From assembly GCA_018340375.1 (NCBI GenBank), contig JAFFJZ010000006.1:13968001-14032000 (forward strand): 64,000 nt of DNA, given 5' to 3'. The notes below the pieces were generated by a model. The model ran no database searches, was not told the origin of the DNA, and was given only the letters and a program-made list of their open reading frames with translations. Positions within the stretch are counted from its first letter, which is position 1, and each line of letters opens with the position of its first letter. The position numbers and the translations under genes were made by a program. Shown here one piece after another: positions 22,589 through 34,804 of the stretch. This DNA comes from Gonatopus flavifemur (taxonomy: Eukaryota > Arthropoda > Insecta > Hymenoptera > Dryinidae).

Positions 22589-25160
22589 AGGTTTTGATAG
22601 AATTCAATGATATCCCTGGAAGAGAAATTTCTCTGTATGTTTTCGAAAATTTCATGTTTCAGAGAATCCCTCAGAGATTCAAGAGAATTCAGAACAATTG
22701 GACGTTGAACTTTTCAGAAAGATTCATAGACATTCAAGGGAATTCAAAAAGAAATATATTCAGTGCAATTATTCTTGGTTTAAATTTTTGAAGGCAGGTG
22801 GGGACTTTTCTCTATAACTTGGTAAAATTTCCACCTTCTTGAACATCCAGAAAGCGGAATAATTCCTCGAAGAAGGAGGAAAAATTCTCCATTTTTGAAG
22901 AATACTTTTCATCATTTTCAAAGTTTCTAGACCCTGGAACCCATTTATTCCCATTCAATGTGTAGACTTCCGATTCAAACCGATTAGAATTCATTGAATT
23001 TAATCGGAAGTTTGCACGTTTAATGGGAATGATCGAGTTTCTTTAATCAGGGTGAGTAATAATAATACTTCATCGAAACAGCTTTTCTGGAAATAAAAAA
23101 GCATGAAAGTTTGAGTTCCAACAAAAAACCCCTACCCCACCCCGACTATCGTACACTGTAGACAGATCGAATCGAATACTCCAGTCAAATACAAATCCAT
23201 TAGAATTTCAATAAAGTAATTCAATTTCAATCGAGAATTCAAATTCAGCCCTGTATACTTTTGAACACGAAACAATGAAGACTTCTTATATTTTTTCCTT
23301 TCAAACCACCGTTCGATTGTTTGCCGAATAGTATTCATTATTTAACTCGGTCGATCTTCATGAAAGCTTTTCCCTTACAGTTCAATGCCTTTCCACGTGA
23401 CTTGTTCTCGTAGACCGTAATATACCAGGCTACGAATTCCACTAACAAAGTTTAATCGATTCCTCTCTGGAATTTCCACGATTCACGATGCCTTGTAACC
23501 ACGGTTTCGTATCTGGTACTCGTACACGACGAATCCTTTCAATCTATATTCCCCCTTTGTGACTATCTTGACACGATGGTCGAATAGCTTGTTAGATCTT
23601 GTTGTTAGACACCCTGGGAGCTCATTAGAAGGTATATATGCATATACTTGGGGTAATATTGATTTTCCGAGTATCGAATACATTGTCGATTTCCTTATTG
23701 TTCGTTCATTTATCGTACTTGACGAATCACGAATCGATGATGATGGTTTTCACAGAAAATTCTTGTGGTAGTCCACGACGGCAATGGGGCACTCGAATTT
23801 TGGTCCACTCGAAGGTTGGATGGACATTTGCGGATCGTATTTCCCTTCCTCTCGGTTCACTTCGCCGCTTGTCCCTCTTTACGCTGGTGCTTATTTCCCG
23901 GTTGGCTGCTGCCACTGTCGAGTTTCCAGCCCTTCGCTCATTAAATCATTTGTTCTCCACCGGTAACGCTAGCAGCACTACGAGTACCCAGCCAACGGTA
24001 GTTCCCCTACATCGCGGTTGGCTTGCCCGTTGTTCATTGTAACATGGCGCACCGATTATTTCATACAACTGGATTCTCCACGTATCCTCTGATTCACACG
24101 AATGTTCGGATATCATGACTATTTAATAAACGCTTTGAATGATTTTTTTTATTTTTCATTCGTGAGATCTTTCGTGGGTGTCGTTTAAAATACATCTCTC
24201 TCGTGATTTTCCTATCGTAAAATTATGTTTTCCTGCCGCATATGAGATATCGAATCTCTCTCTCGATATAGCATACTACCCACTTTGATCGACGACGCAC
24301 TCGCGCGAATCATTCGTCCAGAATTATGATGACCCATCTACAAGCTCGCCGATCAGCCCATTCGAAGTCGATTTATGGGAAATCGATACGATAGTTCATC
24401 TCTCTCAATTTCTTCCTATAAACTCCTCTTTTCCTCCCGTTTTACGAGAGTATCTGCACACACATGAAATTACCAACGTCGACAAGTTTTTCGTTTTCTC
24501 ATATCCGTTTTCTCTGTTCTCTGTCTTCCATTACACAGCCCAAGGGAGTAACCTCTTCCTTCTTCTTCTTCTTCTTTTCTTTCCTTTATTTGGCATTCTT
24601 TTATGATTTTTTTCTCCTTTCTGTGTTACTAATATACGAGCTATGCACAGCTCTGTTCTCACATTCCACGCCCATGATGAATATAATATACATTCAAATA
24701 TCGCAATATATCCGCAGACTCGGAAGATTTAATTTCTTGTACTCATCTAACGGGTGATGCGTTGGTGGAGCATTGTATCGAGATCGAATCCTCGGGGACG
24801 AAGAGTATACTTATGAATTTCATTGTAATTCTAATTGGATATCTTTTTGTTACAGATGCGTTGTTTCGGACATTGTACAATTCGAGACAATTCAGATGAA
24901 ATCTCAACGGTACTGTTTGAAAAACATGATATATCAAATTGCGGGAACTTTTCAGTATCATTTGTTTCGATTGAATTCAATGAGATCGTTATCCTACACT
25001 GTCAAAAATATCTGGAAGTTTTTTTCAATTACGTACATGAAATCAAGTTCATCTGCATCCTGTACAAAAACATGAAAAGACGATAGATTATGCTATAGTT
25101 CACATCAAATTTCATGTAAAATGTTCATGAAACTGAATTCATGTCCGTACTTGAAAAAAA
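22589..25160. other. Mostly unrecognised, with a short CAGAGATTC block
   Basis: A block at about 22610-22790 uses the AGAGATTCAGAG/ATTCAGA words of the 48618-51894 element and looks like a truncated relative. CCGATTCAAACCGATT words lie at about 22970-23010. The rest, including the 134-aa frame at 23638-24042 (+), shows no motif. A (TTC)n tract lies at about 24558-24577. Confidence 0.4.
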
Positions 25161-25165
25161 CTCTT

Positions 25166-25640
25166 CCCAACTAGAAATTTACAACAAGCGCAGTACTCCA
25201 CTAGTAATGGCCAAGGCTGGCAGGGTACTGGAATTTGTCTGGGATGATAACGCTTCTATGTACTGGGGATTGAGTATTCCCTGTTACAAAAATCTAGCTG
25301 GAATTCCACATTGATTCTAGATCCGGAATTTACCTGCGTTGGTAGCTAAGACTCCACCTAGAATCCAGAATCCCAACTGGATTCCATGTGGGCTGCCAAT
25401 TCCAACTGAAATCCTACGTTGGAGTTGGAATTCTAGCTGGGATTCCACATGGAAATAGGAATCCTAGCTGGAAACGCAGGTAAATTTCGCTACTGGAATC
25501 CACGTCGAATCCCAGCTGGAATTTCGTGACAGGGTTGATACTATTATTCGCAATCAGTGCAGTGCCTGTACTGGATCAGTACCTCATCGATACAGACATA
25601 GTATCAAGTGTTTTTAGCGATAGAAGAGACGAAATCTCTT
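25166..25640. repeat. CCCAACTAGAAATTTAC block with CAGTACT words
   Basis: Starts CCCAACTAGAAATTTACAAC after TT. Words such as GCAGTACT and CAGTACC/GTACTG recur on both sides of the nested element at 25279. The interior resembles the insertion at 32057-33450 (CTACAACAGGCGCAGTA). No intact right terminus was found, so the end is approximate. Confidence 0.45.
25279..25534. repeat. CCCTGTTAC element with CCAGCTGG words
   Basis: CCCTGTTACAAAAATC at the left, GTGACAGGG at the right, and TT on both sides (25277-25278, 25535-25536). The interior is full of CAGCTGGAATTCCA-like words in both orientations. Copies are at 59838-60094 and, inverted, at 34514-34721. Confidence 0.85.
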
Positions 25641-27228
25641 CTCTAGAAAGAGAGAGAGAGAGAGAATCAGGAAGACAATGACGACGAATGTTTCTTCTCA
25701 TGGAGCGGATTCCGCTACCAGAGACACAGCATCACCCTCGGGGTCTCGGATAGGTGATACTGGGATTGGAATGTCCAGAAGCTGATCTCACGCCACCGGC
25801 TCCTCATATATGATTGCCCTGAAAAGGGCAACCACAACGTCGTTGCCGTTATCTTCAGCTCCTACCCGCTCTTCTTGTCTTTTGTTCTCCTTCCTTCGTT
25901 GCTCTTCTAGTTTTCTTCGTTTTCTTTTCCCGCAGCGATGAGGCATGGGTTTTAGTGAGTTGGAAAAAACACGACTCGTTTGTCTCTTTTAAATGCGGTT
26001 TCATTGTACTCCGGAGCGGCTGAACGCTCCCGGACAACAGGCGCCAGACTCTTCATGGTAAAGAAGAAGAAAAGAAAGGGGATGGGGGGCCCCAACCAAC
26101 GCCCCCTCCAGTGGGTTGCTACCTACAATAGTCATTGCTGCACTAGTGAAAAGGCACGGATGCCCTATCCCTACCGCAGCCCTGACATTGAGTCAACCCT
26201 CCTCAAAAGAAGAGAAATACCTCGAGATAAGGAATGGTTGTGGGAAGAATTTACCTTTCGGCATTTTATCTTAATCAAATGGAAGGTTGAATGAGGAGTT
26301 TACTTTAACTGAATTGTATGACTATAGGGTGGTGAAAAAACCCATAGTGACTAAGTCACTATGGTAAAAAACCACTAGTCAAATGGTGACAATGCTATGT
26401 AGGTTAACTCAGCCTGTATGGCCCATTTAATGGGGTTAGGGGTAGGAGAAAGAAGGAGTTGGAGAAAGAAAGAAAGAACGTCAGAAGTCTTGCCACGTGG
26501 AACAAGATTCGCCGGAGTCTTCATTTGGTATCCTTTATTCTGAAACAGAGCTTTATATTGAAGAGTCCATAATCCTAGAGTGTAAATGCAATTTAGTAGT
26601 CAAAACAGGGAAGTTTATGTCCGATTATTTACATCTTTTCGAGTATAGAAAGTCTTTGGGCTTTCTATACTTTCTGCGCTCGTCGTGCACATAGTCTCCT
26701 AATCCCGCTATGAGTTTGAACTCTGATTTGGAGGAGCTTTCAGAAAATTTAGTTGTATTTGTTTCAATAAAGTCTTTAATTAAGGGTATTTGTAAATCCT
26801 CATGTAACTTGGAATTTTTTGTGTATCTTGGAGCCTTACTCTCCATGGTGGTGAGAGACGCCTCTTTTATGGTGTATCACGGACCATGAAGAGACGCCTC
26901 CCAAAGAAATGCACCATCTACATATATATATATATACATAAGTGATTATAATGAAAGCCTAAAGGATACGCAACTACTTATTAGGAGTAAATTTCTTATT
27001 ATTTACTATCGCATACAACAAGTACTATCGCATACAACAAGTGTTGAAGATCCAATACTGGCACTGTACTGCACCTGTTGTCACCATTGGCATAATTTGG
27101 ATTTGACTGATCGGGTAGACATATTCCAGGTTTTACTAGGTTTTCGTGGGAGACTTTGAAGACCTGCCGAAACTTTCCATAAAAGTCTAGAATGTTATTA
27201 AAATTATCCCGACTAGAGTCCTTCTATT
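25641..27228. other. No recognised gene; (GA)n and short inverted motifs
   Basis: (AG)n lies at about 25648-25665. A 16-bp perfect inverted repeat, TGCCCTGAAAAGGGCA, lies at 25815-25830. The 104-aa frame at 25980-26294 (+) and 60-aa frame at 25855-26037 (-) are lysine/arginine-rich but have no recognised domain. Confidence 0.4.
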
Positions 27229-27676
27229 CTCAAAAGCAGTGGCGGATTTAGAACTCCGCCGGCCCCGAACAGTGTAATTTTTGCCGCCCCCGTTTGAAAA
27301 GTGGATAGAACATTTGGAAATCCAATTCAGCTGTTCATGTTTCCATTAACCCAAGAATTTGTTCCCCGAATAATGGTCTCCTTAAATCCTCGAATTTTCT
27401 TGAAAGCGATACCAGCGTTGGTAACTCGCATCATTGATTAGAAAGGGACGGGAACAGTAGATAGAAAGAGAGGTCCGATACCAACGCTGGTATCTCCTTT
27501 AAAATAAGAAAGACATTACAAGAAAAATCAAATAATTGAATAATGTGAAAATGAAATTTACTTAGATTTCATCAGATTTAATCTCTTTTTTTCGGCTACT
27601 TATTTTCAAATAGGGCATCTGGTCTACAGTTGTCAAATGAAACTGAATTAAAACAGGAAAAAATGCATGGAAAAAA

Positions 27677-29201
27677 CCCCAAGTGTATATGAACGGTGGG
27701 CCCAATCTGAGCCCAGGGTGGGTTCCCAGCTTGGCTGGATTGCTTTGTCCGAGGATTGGTAACACCATGGGCCCAGCATGAGACCAGACTAGGCAATCAA
27801 TACTGCTCCTTCCTTTTTTTTTTGAATTGGAGAATTGCTTTGAATTCTTTGGCCTAGTCTTGAACCTAGTGTTGAGCCCCATCGTGCCTGTATAAGCCCA
27901 AGACTGGACCAAAGTGGGATCAAAATTCATACCCACATGCTCGGGATATAAATTCACCTCAATCTTGGCCTAACGCTGATCCAAATTGGGGCCAAGTTCA
28001 AATGTGCCCGCACTAAGATTCATTATTCCCATTTTCTACCAACCATAATTGTATGGGGAAGCACAACAGCCCTAGTAGAAATATAATCAGTTTTCCCTAT
28101 TACTGATGAGGCACTGATGAGGAAACGCTAATCAGGAAGAACTGATCATTTACTTATTGGGAACTGATTTGTCTAATATGATTATTAAAATTCATATGAA
28201 ACTGATCAAATTCTGACAAGTTATTGCCTTTATTCGCAAGAAATATTGATAGCGTAAATGTTCATAAAAAATATTCGGTTTAAAAAACATATTGATTGTT
28301 ATTGAAGTGATATATTGCAATTGTGAAATTACACATATTTCCGATATGTCTTAACCAAAATTTGAAGTATCCCAAAGAAATTGAATCGAATTGGTTCAGA
28401 TTATTTGATCCTGGGTTTGCTGTATCAAATCGATGAAACCTAACCTCAATAATTATAAAGATTATATGCACATAACAAAGCTACCTTGGAAGTTGTTAGA
28501 TTTTGTGAGGTTATGGTATAAAAGGAGATGACGTGTAATATGTATACTTATATTCTTTCTTGTTGTGAAATAATATAGTTTTGTTATTTATTATGAGTAA
28601 GTATAGTAGTAACTTGAATACTTGTTATCTCATGATTGAGGTTGAAACACCATACATATGGTTTGATATATCTTTTTTCCTTGGCCAAAACTCCTACATT
28701 TTATCTAAGAAAAAGTCTAGGAAAATTTTTCCTACGGGTTTTGCTGAAAATTTACTTTTTAATCCTTGGAAACATCTTAAACAAAAACATAAATTATTAT
28801 TTGAGTGAAGAATCATCAATTTAGTGTTATAATTTCATATCTTCATCGACATAACCTGCATTTTTGTGGGTGATGAATGCTTCGTTAGTTACTCGCAAAT
28901 AACTCATCAACTACCGATCAGTCCCTCATCAGTTACTCGCTCATATGTGCTCAGTTTCTTCAATCAGTTTCTGATTAGTCAGAGCGTTACACCCCTTGTC
29001 GGAAACTTGTAAGTTTCCTGATCAGTCCCTGATCAGTGGAATGGAAAACTGATCAGTGCCTCATCATTTGCTAGAGAAAATTTCTACTAGGGAGGGCCAA
29101 GTTCGAGCCAACATGGGCCCCATCGTCATTCCCCAATACTGGGTTGAAGAGGATGAACCCAGCCTGGGGCCCATTGTAATTTTAGGCAATACACGCTTGG
29201 G
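27677..29201. repeat. CCCAAG element with GGGCCCA words
   Basis: CCCCAAGTGTATATG at the left and ATACACGCTTGGG at the right, with AA on each side. The interior carries GGGCCCA, TGGGCCCAG and GGCCTAG words in both orientations. The exact left base is uncertain (three or four C). Nested in the hAT-like element and itself split by the next one. Confidence 0.6.
28070..29092. repeat. CCCTAGTAGAAAT element with CTGATCAGT words
   Basis: CCCTAGTAGAAATATAATCA at the left, AAATTTCTACTAGGG at the right, and AG on both sides (28068-28069, 29093-29094). Subterminal regions are dense in ACTGATCAGT/CTGATGAG words. The centre (28220-28830) is AT-rich; a 75-aa frame at 28581-28808 (+) has no motif. Confidence 0.82.
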
Positions 29202-29301
29202 AACATTGACTCAGCATATAATCCGTTCCTTATTCAAAAAATTTGGCCGCTCCGAGCAGGTGCTTGCTTCGTTTGTGCGTGAATCCGCCACTGCTCAAGA
29301 G

Positions 29302-31607
29302 CACTTGGTGCCTTGAACGTTCTTTTCAATATTCCATGGACGTTGAAACTCCTTGGTCAGATGATGATTATGAATATTAATTAATCATTTGAAGACAATT
29401 TTGCTTTCTCTCTTCGTGATTCATTTCCACTTCTCATCCGGCTTGGAAACATCGGAACGAACGAGTCAAGAATGAATCCCCTCGTATCGCGGGCATCAAA
29501 TTGAAATGATTATTTCTTGGTTCCTCTGAAAGCACGTTACATACATTTATTCTGTCCATTTCACGATGTCCTCTTATTCGAATTCTAAAAGAAATGAATA
29601 AAATAACGAATTCCCGAATCCGCTTGAGTTATACCGGTAAACGAAACGCGTATGTCAACCTGGACGGAAGGTTTTTTAATCAATGTCGCGCGATGGTCAT
29701 TATAAAGCTCGTTTAAAGCCCTATAACTCCACACGCCGGTGACCATTGAACGGCGGACACATTGGATCGAAAAGGGAGAGAGAGAGAGAGGGCGAGCATT
29801 AGGAAGGGGATGATATGAAGTGGTGGATGATGTAGGAAAAAAATTGTCCCGAAAAGAGTCCCCTCGTTATGGACGTCCGTATTTTACGGACGCGTTAACG
29901 AGCGAGCGCCCATATAAGCCCCTACCTCGAAAATTCTCAACCCCCTGCTTTCCGATGTAGTGTCTCCTCACCCTCCCTTTGACGCGTTTTGTCGGCGATA
30001 AACTCGCGACAGGCACGACAGATACGAGGATGAATGCTGCTTTCTGGTTGGATTGATGGGGGCAAAGGGGAAAGGGAGGGGTTGACGATTACCATATACA
30101 CCGTTCATCGATGGAGTTGCTTGCGGCGCTCCTCTGCTCTTGGTATCCTTGCGAATCTACGGAATTTTATTTATGAACTTTAAGCATATAAATAAAAGAA
30201 GTTGCGTTATAATGAACGCCGAGGGACCAAGAACGGAAGAAAAAGGAGGAATTTATATATATATGTATATATATATATACTCTCGTCGATATTGACTTTT
30301 CTAATTAGAGTTGATCGGCCACTGGAACGAATAATCTTAACCTCCCCTTCCGGTTCTAACCAACTTTTTTCTCCCCCTCGACTGGGAAGAGTAAAAAGTC
30401 GAAAGAACGATTTCCAAGAGCGTTCCCCGAAGACACGACGAAGAGTCTATTAGACAAAGTATTCTTTCTCGGAAGGGAATGTGATAGGGTGTTTGTTCAA
30501 CGTTCAGCCGTACAGACACGAGAGAAGAAAAACATCTTACGTGTAAGTGTACTCGCCTTAATTACAAAGTACCGTGCCCGACATTACATGCCAAGCGTAT
30601 TCACGTTGATTAGCAACTGGGTCGCTTAAATTTCCCTCCTCCTTCTCCAGGCCGGAGGACCTGGAAGCTCTCAATATCTTTCATAAATAAATGTTACGAG
30701 GAAGGAATTAAGTTAATGCACACGGAACACCGTTCCGATCGTCTGCAAATAATAAAAGAAACGTATTCTCTCGTCTTAGAATGTAATCAGACGCAAAAAG
30801 GAATTTAATCCGATTAAAGGATAACCCCCACAATTATCATTATTAAAAAATTATTATTATTCTCCCCATCTAATGGGTTGGGACCATTTCTTTCTTTCTT
30901 TCTTTATTCGATCGTTCGAATTACTTTCAATGCATAAAACGTGAAACTTGAAAGAAGAGTATATCGGTTTGACATCCCAGATGGTAGGTGTATAAATTCA
31001 TGCTGTGTTCTTTTTCCCTTTCTCTTCTTAAGCCAATAAGTTTGTTCGCGTAACTGAATCTTACGAGATAGAAATACCATTTCAAGAACCGAGAAAACAA
31101 TCCGTAGGTTATCTCGTAAAGCCTTTATTTACTACCGGACTTGGCATGAATGTGTGTGGATGTGTAGATGTGCGTGAGTGTGTGGGGGTGGAAAACTTGG
31201 AGAGTTTTCTCCTTGTTGTTACTGTATACCAAATATACCAAAGCCAGTTATCCCTACGGTCGTTGAACGCGCGTTACCACTTGCGAGTATGCACGTAAAA
31301 CAATGTTTTTCTTGCCACAACATTCTCCTCGATGGTGCATATATTTGTATAATGAAATTTCATCGACGCACGACTGTGCATTGTGTCAAGTAAAAGCTAT
31401 GAACTTTTTTATGGGATGTTGCATTGCGAGGTATTGCGAGGAACGAGATGAGAGAATGCATCGGTAAGAATCAACTTGGAGATATTGGATTAGGTTAGGT
31501 ATCGGCGTTGAGGAGGGGTGATTTTTTTTTTCTCCTTTCCGAGTTACTGTACTAAAAGTTAACCGACAGAAAAAATTTTTCTAGATTTTTTCCTAGACAT
31601 TGAACCA
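29302..31607. other. No recognised gene; microsatellites
   Basis: (AG)n at about 29776-29790, (TA)n at about 30253-30279, (TTTC)n at about 30889-30906. ORFs are all under 90 aa and lack motifs. Moderately CpG-rich, which may mark unique host DNA. Confidence 0.4.
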
Positions 31608-31916
31608 CCCTGCTTCAAAAATCCGATTTAACCTCATTAATTCGTCGATCAGTTTGAATCAGATTTTTGTTTGAATCAGGAATTTTCTCATTTGATCTCA
31701 TTCAAATATGATCGGTTTGAATAAGAAAATTTCTACTCAATGGGATGTAATAAATAAACTCGAATGTACATGATCCGAATTTCTTGATTACATCTCATTG
31801 AGTAAAAACTTCATATTCAAACCGATTAGATTTACATAATATAAAATTCCTGGACAAAAATATAATTCATGCTGATTGACCAGTTAATAGGTTTGAATCG
31901 GATCTTTCAAGCAGGG
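31608..31916. repeat. CCCTGCTT element with TTTGAATCGGAT words
   Basis: CCCTGCTTCAAAAATCCGAT at the left, GATCTTTCAAGCAGGG at the right, and CA on both sides (31606-31607, 31917-31918). Words GATTTGAATC/CCGATTCAAAC occur in both orientations. Related to 48211-48351 and 6001-6240. Confidence 0.82.
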
Positions 31917-32056
31917 CAGATGAAATCTAGGAGTTGTGGTGAAGGACAAAACATATGCGAAAACATGGTACCAGGTGGAGAAGTATGAAACTGGAATTTT
32001 TTGGTAAAAATCACAAGTTTGTTGTTTGAGAATGATAAAGAATATTTCATTCGAAA

Positions 32057-33450
32057 CCTAATCAGAATTCTACAACAGGCGCAGTATTGTCCCAGTTAAC
32101 GGGCTAACTCTGGCAGAGTACTGGCAATCTGTACCGAGGCAGTATTCGTATTTGTTTGTAAATGATAACGCTTTTCTGTACTTGGTAATCGGTAACGACT
32201 TTCAGTTCAGGCACAGTACTTTCAATTGGTACTGTCATTGATCCTGCTACAGAACTCTTCATTTTGATTCGATTGTAATGAAATTTATACCACGGTTCAG
32301 TTATGATCCCATAGTGGTCTTCGACAACCTGCATTGTTTGACGATATTGACGAAAGTTTAATCATAAATAGGAATTGATTAGGAACGAGGAAGCCGTGTG
32401 CCAATTGACAGAGTTTTTTGAATCTCTTTCTTCTAGGTTTCATTTGTCCAAAAAATCTCTCAGCAATCCTATATGCCTCATCTATTCTTCCTAAATGTAA
32501 TCTTACTTCTATAACCTCACATTCTTCTTTTATCTCTCATTATTTCAGTCCTCAGTACGCTGCTAATCGGTCACGACTCTTCAGTTCAGGCACAGTACTT
32601 TCAATTGGTAATGTTATTGATCCTGCTACAAAACTCTTCATTTTGATTTCTGGTGTATACAATCAGTTCGAAGGGAGGTACTGGTTTTCATCTGAAGAAA
32701 GTCTCAAGAAACATTACCAACCTCCCAGAGGCGAATTCTTGAAGCGAAATCCGTAAATTTTTCCCCTTCAATAGGACATTGGGGAATGCTTAGCTTTTGA
32801 CTTACAGAGAGAATAAATTGACTGTTCAGATCACGATGAGCGGTTAGGATCCTCTAACCAGTGATGCCAGCATTTGGTCGACCGAGTCGATTTTCCCCCT
32901 CCATCACGCTGTATACAATCAAATTTCTTTTGTCGGACACTTCTTTACAGACAGATGTGATGGAGGGGGAAAATCGACTCGGTCGACCAAATGCTGGCAT
33001 CACTGCCCCTAACCCGAGCAAGCGTTATATCACTACTCACTAGGCCCCGCTAGCCACTAGACTCTTTCTAGCCCTTGGCAAGATTCTCGCGAGGCCCTAG
33101 ACAGTCCCATGGATGACGTTGCTGGGGAACGTTCGATGAGCATACTTGATAGATTCGAGTCAGCTTTGAAACTGAGCATCTTCCACAGCGTTCCATTGGG
33201 AGGAAAAGTTCCTTGGTTTTGCGTTAAAAATCCGTTCTTGGAAGGTCGGTAATGTTTCCTGAGACGTCCTTGTGCTCTCAACTCTCAGAATTGGGAGTCG
33301 CCGATTATGCTTTTCATTATTGGCAATTAGCACAGTGCCCATGTTGAATCAGTACCTGGCCAATATCAAGGTCTCAGTAATGGTTTATCAGTAGAGGCAT
33401 AGTACTTTATTTCTATGTATCCAGTCCGTACGTGCAAGTCAACTCCTGGG
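32057..33450. repeat. Insertion with CAGTACTG words inside mariner copy 3
   Basis: Inserted at the last codons of the transposase with AA on both sides (32055-32056, 33451-33452). The sister mariner near 42477-42487 gives the empty site. Left end CCTAATCAGAATTCTAC, right end ACTCCTGGG; the first C of CCC seems lost. Words such as GGCACAGTACT and CAGTACC recur. The centre contains a further inverted structure (32640-33300) and a perfect 49-bp inverted repeat. Confidence 0.65.
32859..33005. repeat. Perfect 49-bp inverted repeat
   Basis: 32859-32907 and 32957-33005 are exact reverse complements, with a 49-nt loop. The arms contain GTCGACCGAGTCGATTTTCC. The surrounding 32640-32760 and 33160-33290 are also inverted relatives, but much more diverged. 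Confidence 0.85.
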
Positions 33451-34513
33451 AATAATCTCCATTGCTGTTTATACATTTTTCCCAAAACAGATGTTCTTTC
33501 GAAGCGAACCAGTTATCGAGCCATTCTCCTGCATTTTTATACGAATTGAAGCGTTGTTCAGCGAGAGCGTGTCCCATTGACGCGAATATATGATAATCGG
33601 ACAGAGCCAAGTCTGGAAATCCAGCCGCATGCGGTAGGATCTTTCAACTGAACATCTCGATCGTTTCTCTGACCCGTTTTGCTGTGTGTGATGGGGCATT
33701 ATCGTGGAGCAAGATGACTTTGTGTTGCCTTTTTCCAAATTCCGGTCATCTTTCACGCAACGCGCGATTCAAGTCGATCATTTGCCGTTGGTAGCGATCA
33801 GTTTTGATCTGGGTCTGCCCAGGTTTTAGCAGCTCGTAATAGATGACACCCTTCTGATCCCACCAGATACACAGCATTGTCTTCTTTCCAAAACGATTTG
33901 ATCTTGAAGTGGATGTCGATGATTCGCCTGGGGATTCACCCATGATTCCCGACACTGAGGATTCTCGAAATATATCCATTTTTCATCACCTGTCACAATT
34001 CGATGAGGAAATGACTCCCTTTTGTATCCGTCGAACAGCATTTCACAAGTGGTTGTTCGATTTTCTTGCTGTCTCTCATTCAGTTCAGGTGAAACCCATT
34101 TTCCCACTTTCCGAATCTTTCTGCGTCACATTCAGTTGATCCGCGAGTCCTCGTTGAGTTTCAGTATCATCTTCGTCCAATTAGGCTTGTAATTCATCGT
34201 CTGCGAACTTTTTCTGTGGTTTCCCACGCTCTTCGTTTCTCACGGCGAAATCACCACTTTGAAATTTCCCGAACCACTCGAAACACTGTGTTCCACCAAG
34301 GGCATGTTCACCGCAACCTTCGACAAGCATTCGATGGGATTCTGCAGCAGTTTTCTTCAAATGATAACAAAAAACCAATACTGTCCGCAGATCGTAGTTT
34401 GTAGGCACACAAATCTACATGTTCACCGTTATAAAACAATTACGGATGTACAAAACTTTTATTGTTTCGTGTTGAAAATCTTCATCAATTTTTAGGGGAA
34501 GATGATGGTGTTG

Positions 34514-34721
34514 CCCTGTCACGAAAATCCAGCTTCCTCATTCCCAGGTGGAATCCTAGCTGGGAGAATTTCAACTCCAACGTGGGATTTCAGTTGGGAT
34601 TTCTGATCCCAGGTGGAATCCAGTTGGGATTCTTGATTCCAGGTGGATTCTTAGCTGGCAACGTGGGTAAATTTCGGATCTGGAATCGGCGTGGAATCCC
34701 AGCTAGATTTTTGTAACAGAG
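34514..34721. repeat. CCCTGTCAC element inside mariner copy 3
   Basis: Inverted, shorter copy of the 25279/59838 family. CCCTGTCACGAAAATCCAGC at the left, TTTTTGTAACAGAG at the right (one G mutated), and TG on both sides (34512-34513, 34722-34723). The sister mariner at about 44508-44514 is the empty site and has a single TG. Confidence 0.85.
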
Positions 34722-34804
34722 TGAAGAAATGGCTTTAGGGTCTCTAAACTCACGGGTAGTGCCATTTATAGGGAAATTCCGGTTTCATACTTCTACACTT
34801 GGTA

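Larger units (their letters stand above)
27237..29293. mobile_element. hAT-like non-autonomous element
   Basis: The ends CAGTGGCGGATT and AATCCGCCACTG form a 12-bp TIR. The 8-bp flanks CTCAAAAG (27229-27236) and CTCAAGAG (29294-29301) differ at one base. TIRs starting CAG with 8-bp duplications are typical of hAT elements. No hAT transposase is encoded; much of the 2,057 bp is nested elements. Confidence 0.7.
32047..34420 (-). pseudogene. Mauritiana-type mariner transposase, broken
   Basis: Remnant of a DD34D transposase related to the one at 8463-9500. Recognisable blocks are LKKTAAESHRMLVE (near 34350), MGKWVSPELNERQQ (34107), VTGDEKWIYFENPQ, MLCIWWDQKGVIYYELL and MGHALAEQRFNSY (near 33570). 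Breaks: TAG as codon 2, TAA after the block ADDELQA, TGA after RALRER, TGA in place of a W before KILPH, and a 2-nt insertion near 33929 that shifts frame. The C-terminal end is cut by the insertion at 32057-33450; the last codons and the stop (TGA at 32047-32049) lie beyond it. The first catalytic D and HDNAP can be read, though in separate frames. Several of these stops also occur in the sister copy. Confidence 0.88.
31971..34802 (-). mobile_element. Mariner copy 3, dead, with two insertions
   Basis: The TIR starts CCAGGTGGAGAAGTATGAAA at 31971 and its mirror ends at 34802, with TA outside both (31969-31970, 34803-34804). Removing the insertions at 32057-33450 and 34514-34721 leaves about 1.23 kb, a mariner of the mauritiana type. 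It is a sister of the copy at 42395-44575. Confidence 0.88.

Noticed and set aside
22610..23052. CCCTGGAAG at 22610 and CAGGG at 23047 as one CMC element
   Set aside because: The inward sequences do not pair and the flanking dinucleotides differ; more likely pieces of two elements.
24836..24930. Exon after the TTTTTGTTACAG at about 24856
   Set aside because: The acceptor is good but the nearest donor-like GTACTG is weak, and no frame is notable.
25815..25830. Histone-mRNA-like 3' stem-loop on the minus strand
   Set aside because: The stem has T where the histone consensus has G at its base, no histone coding sequence lies upstream, and no purine-rich downstream element is visible.
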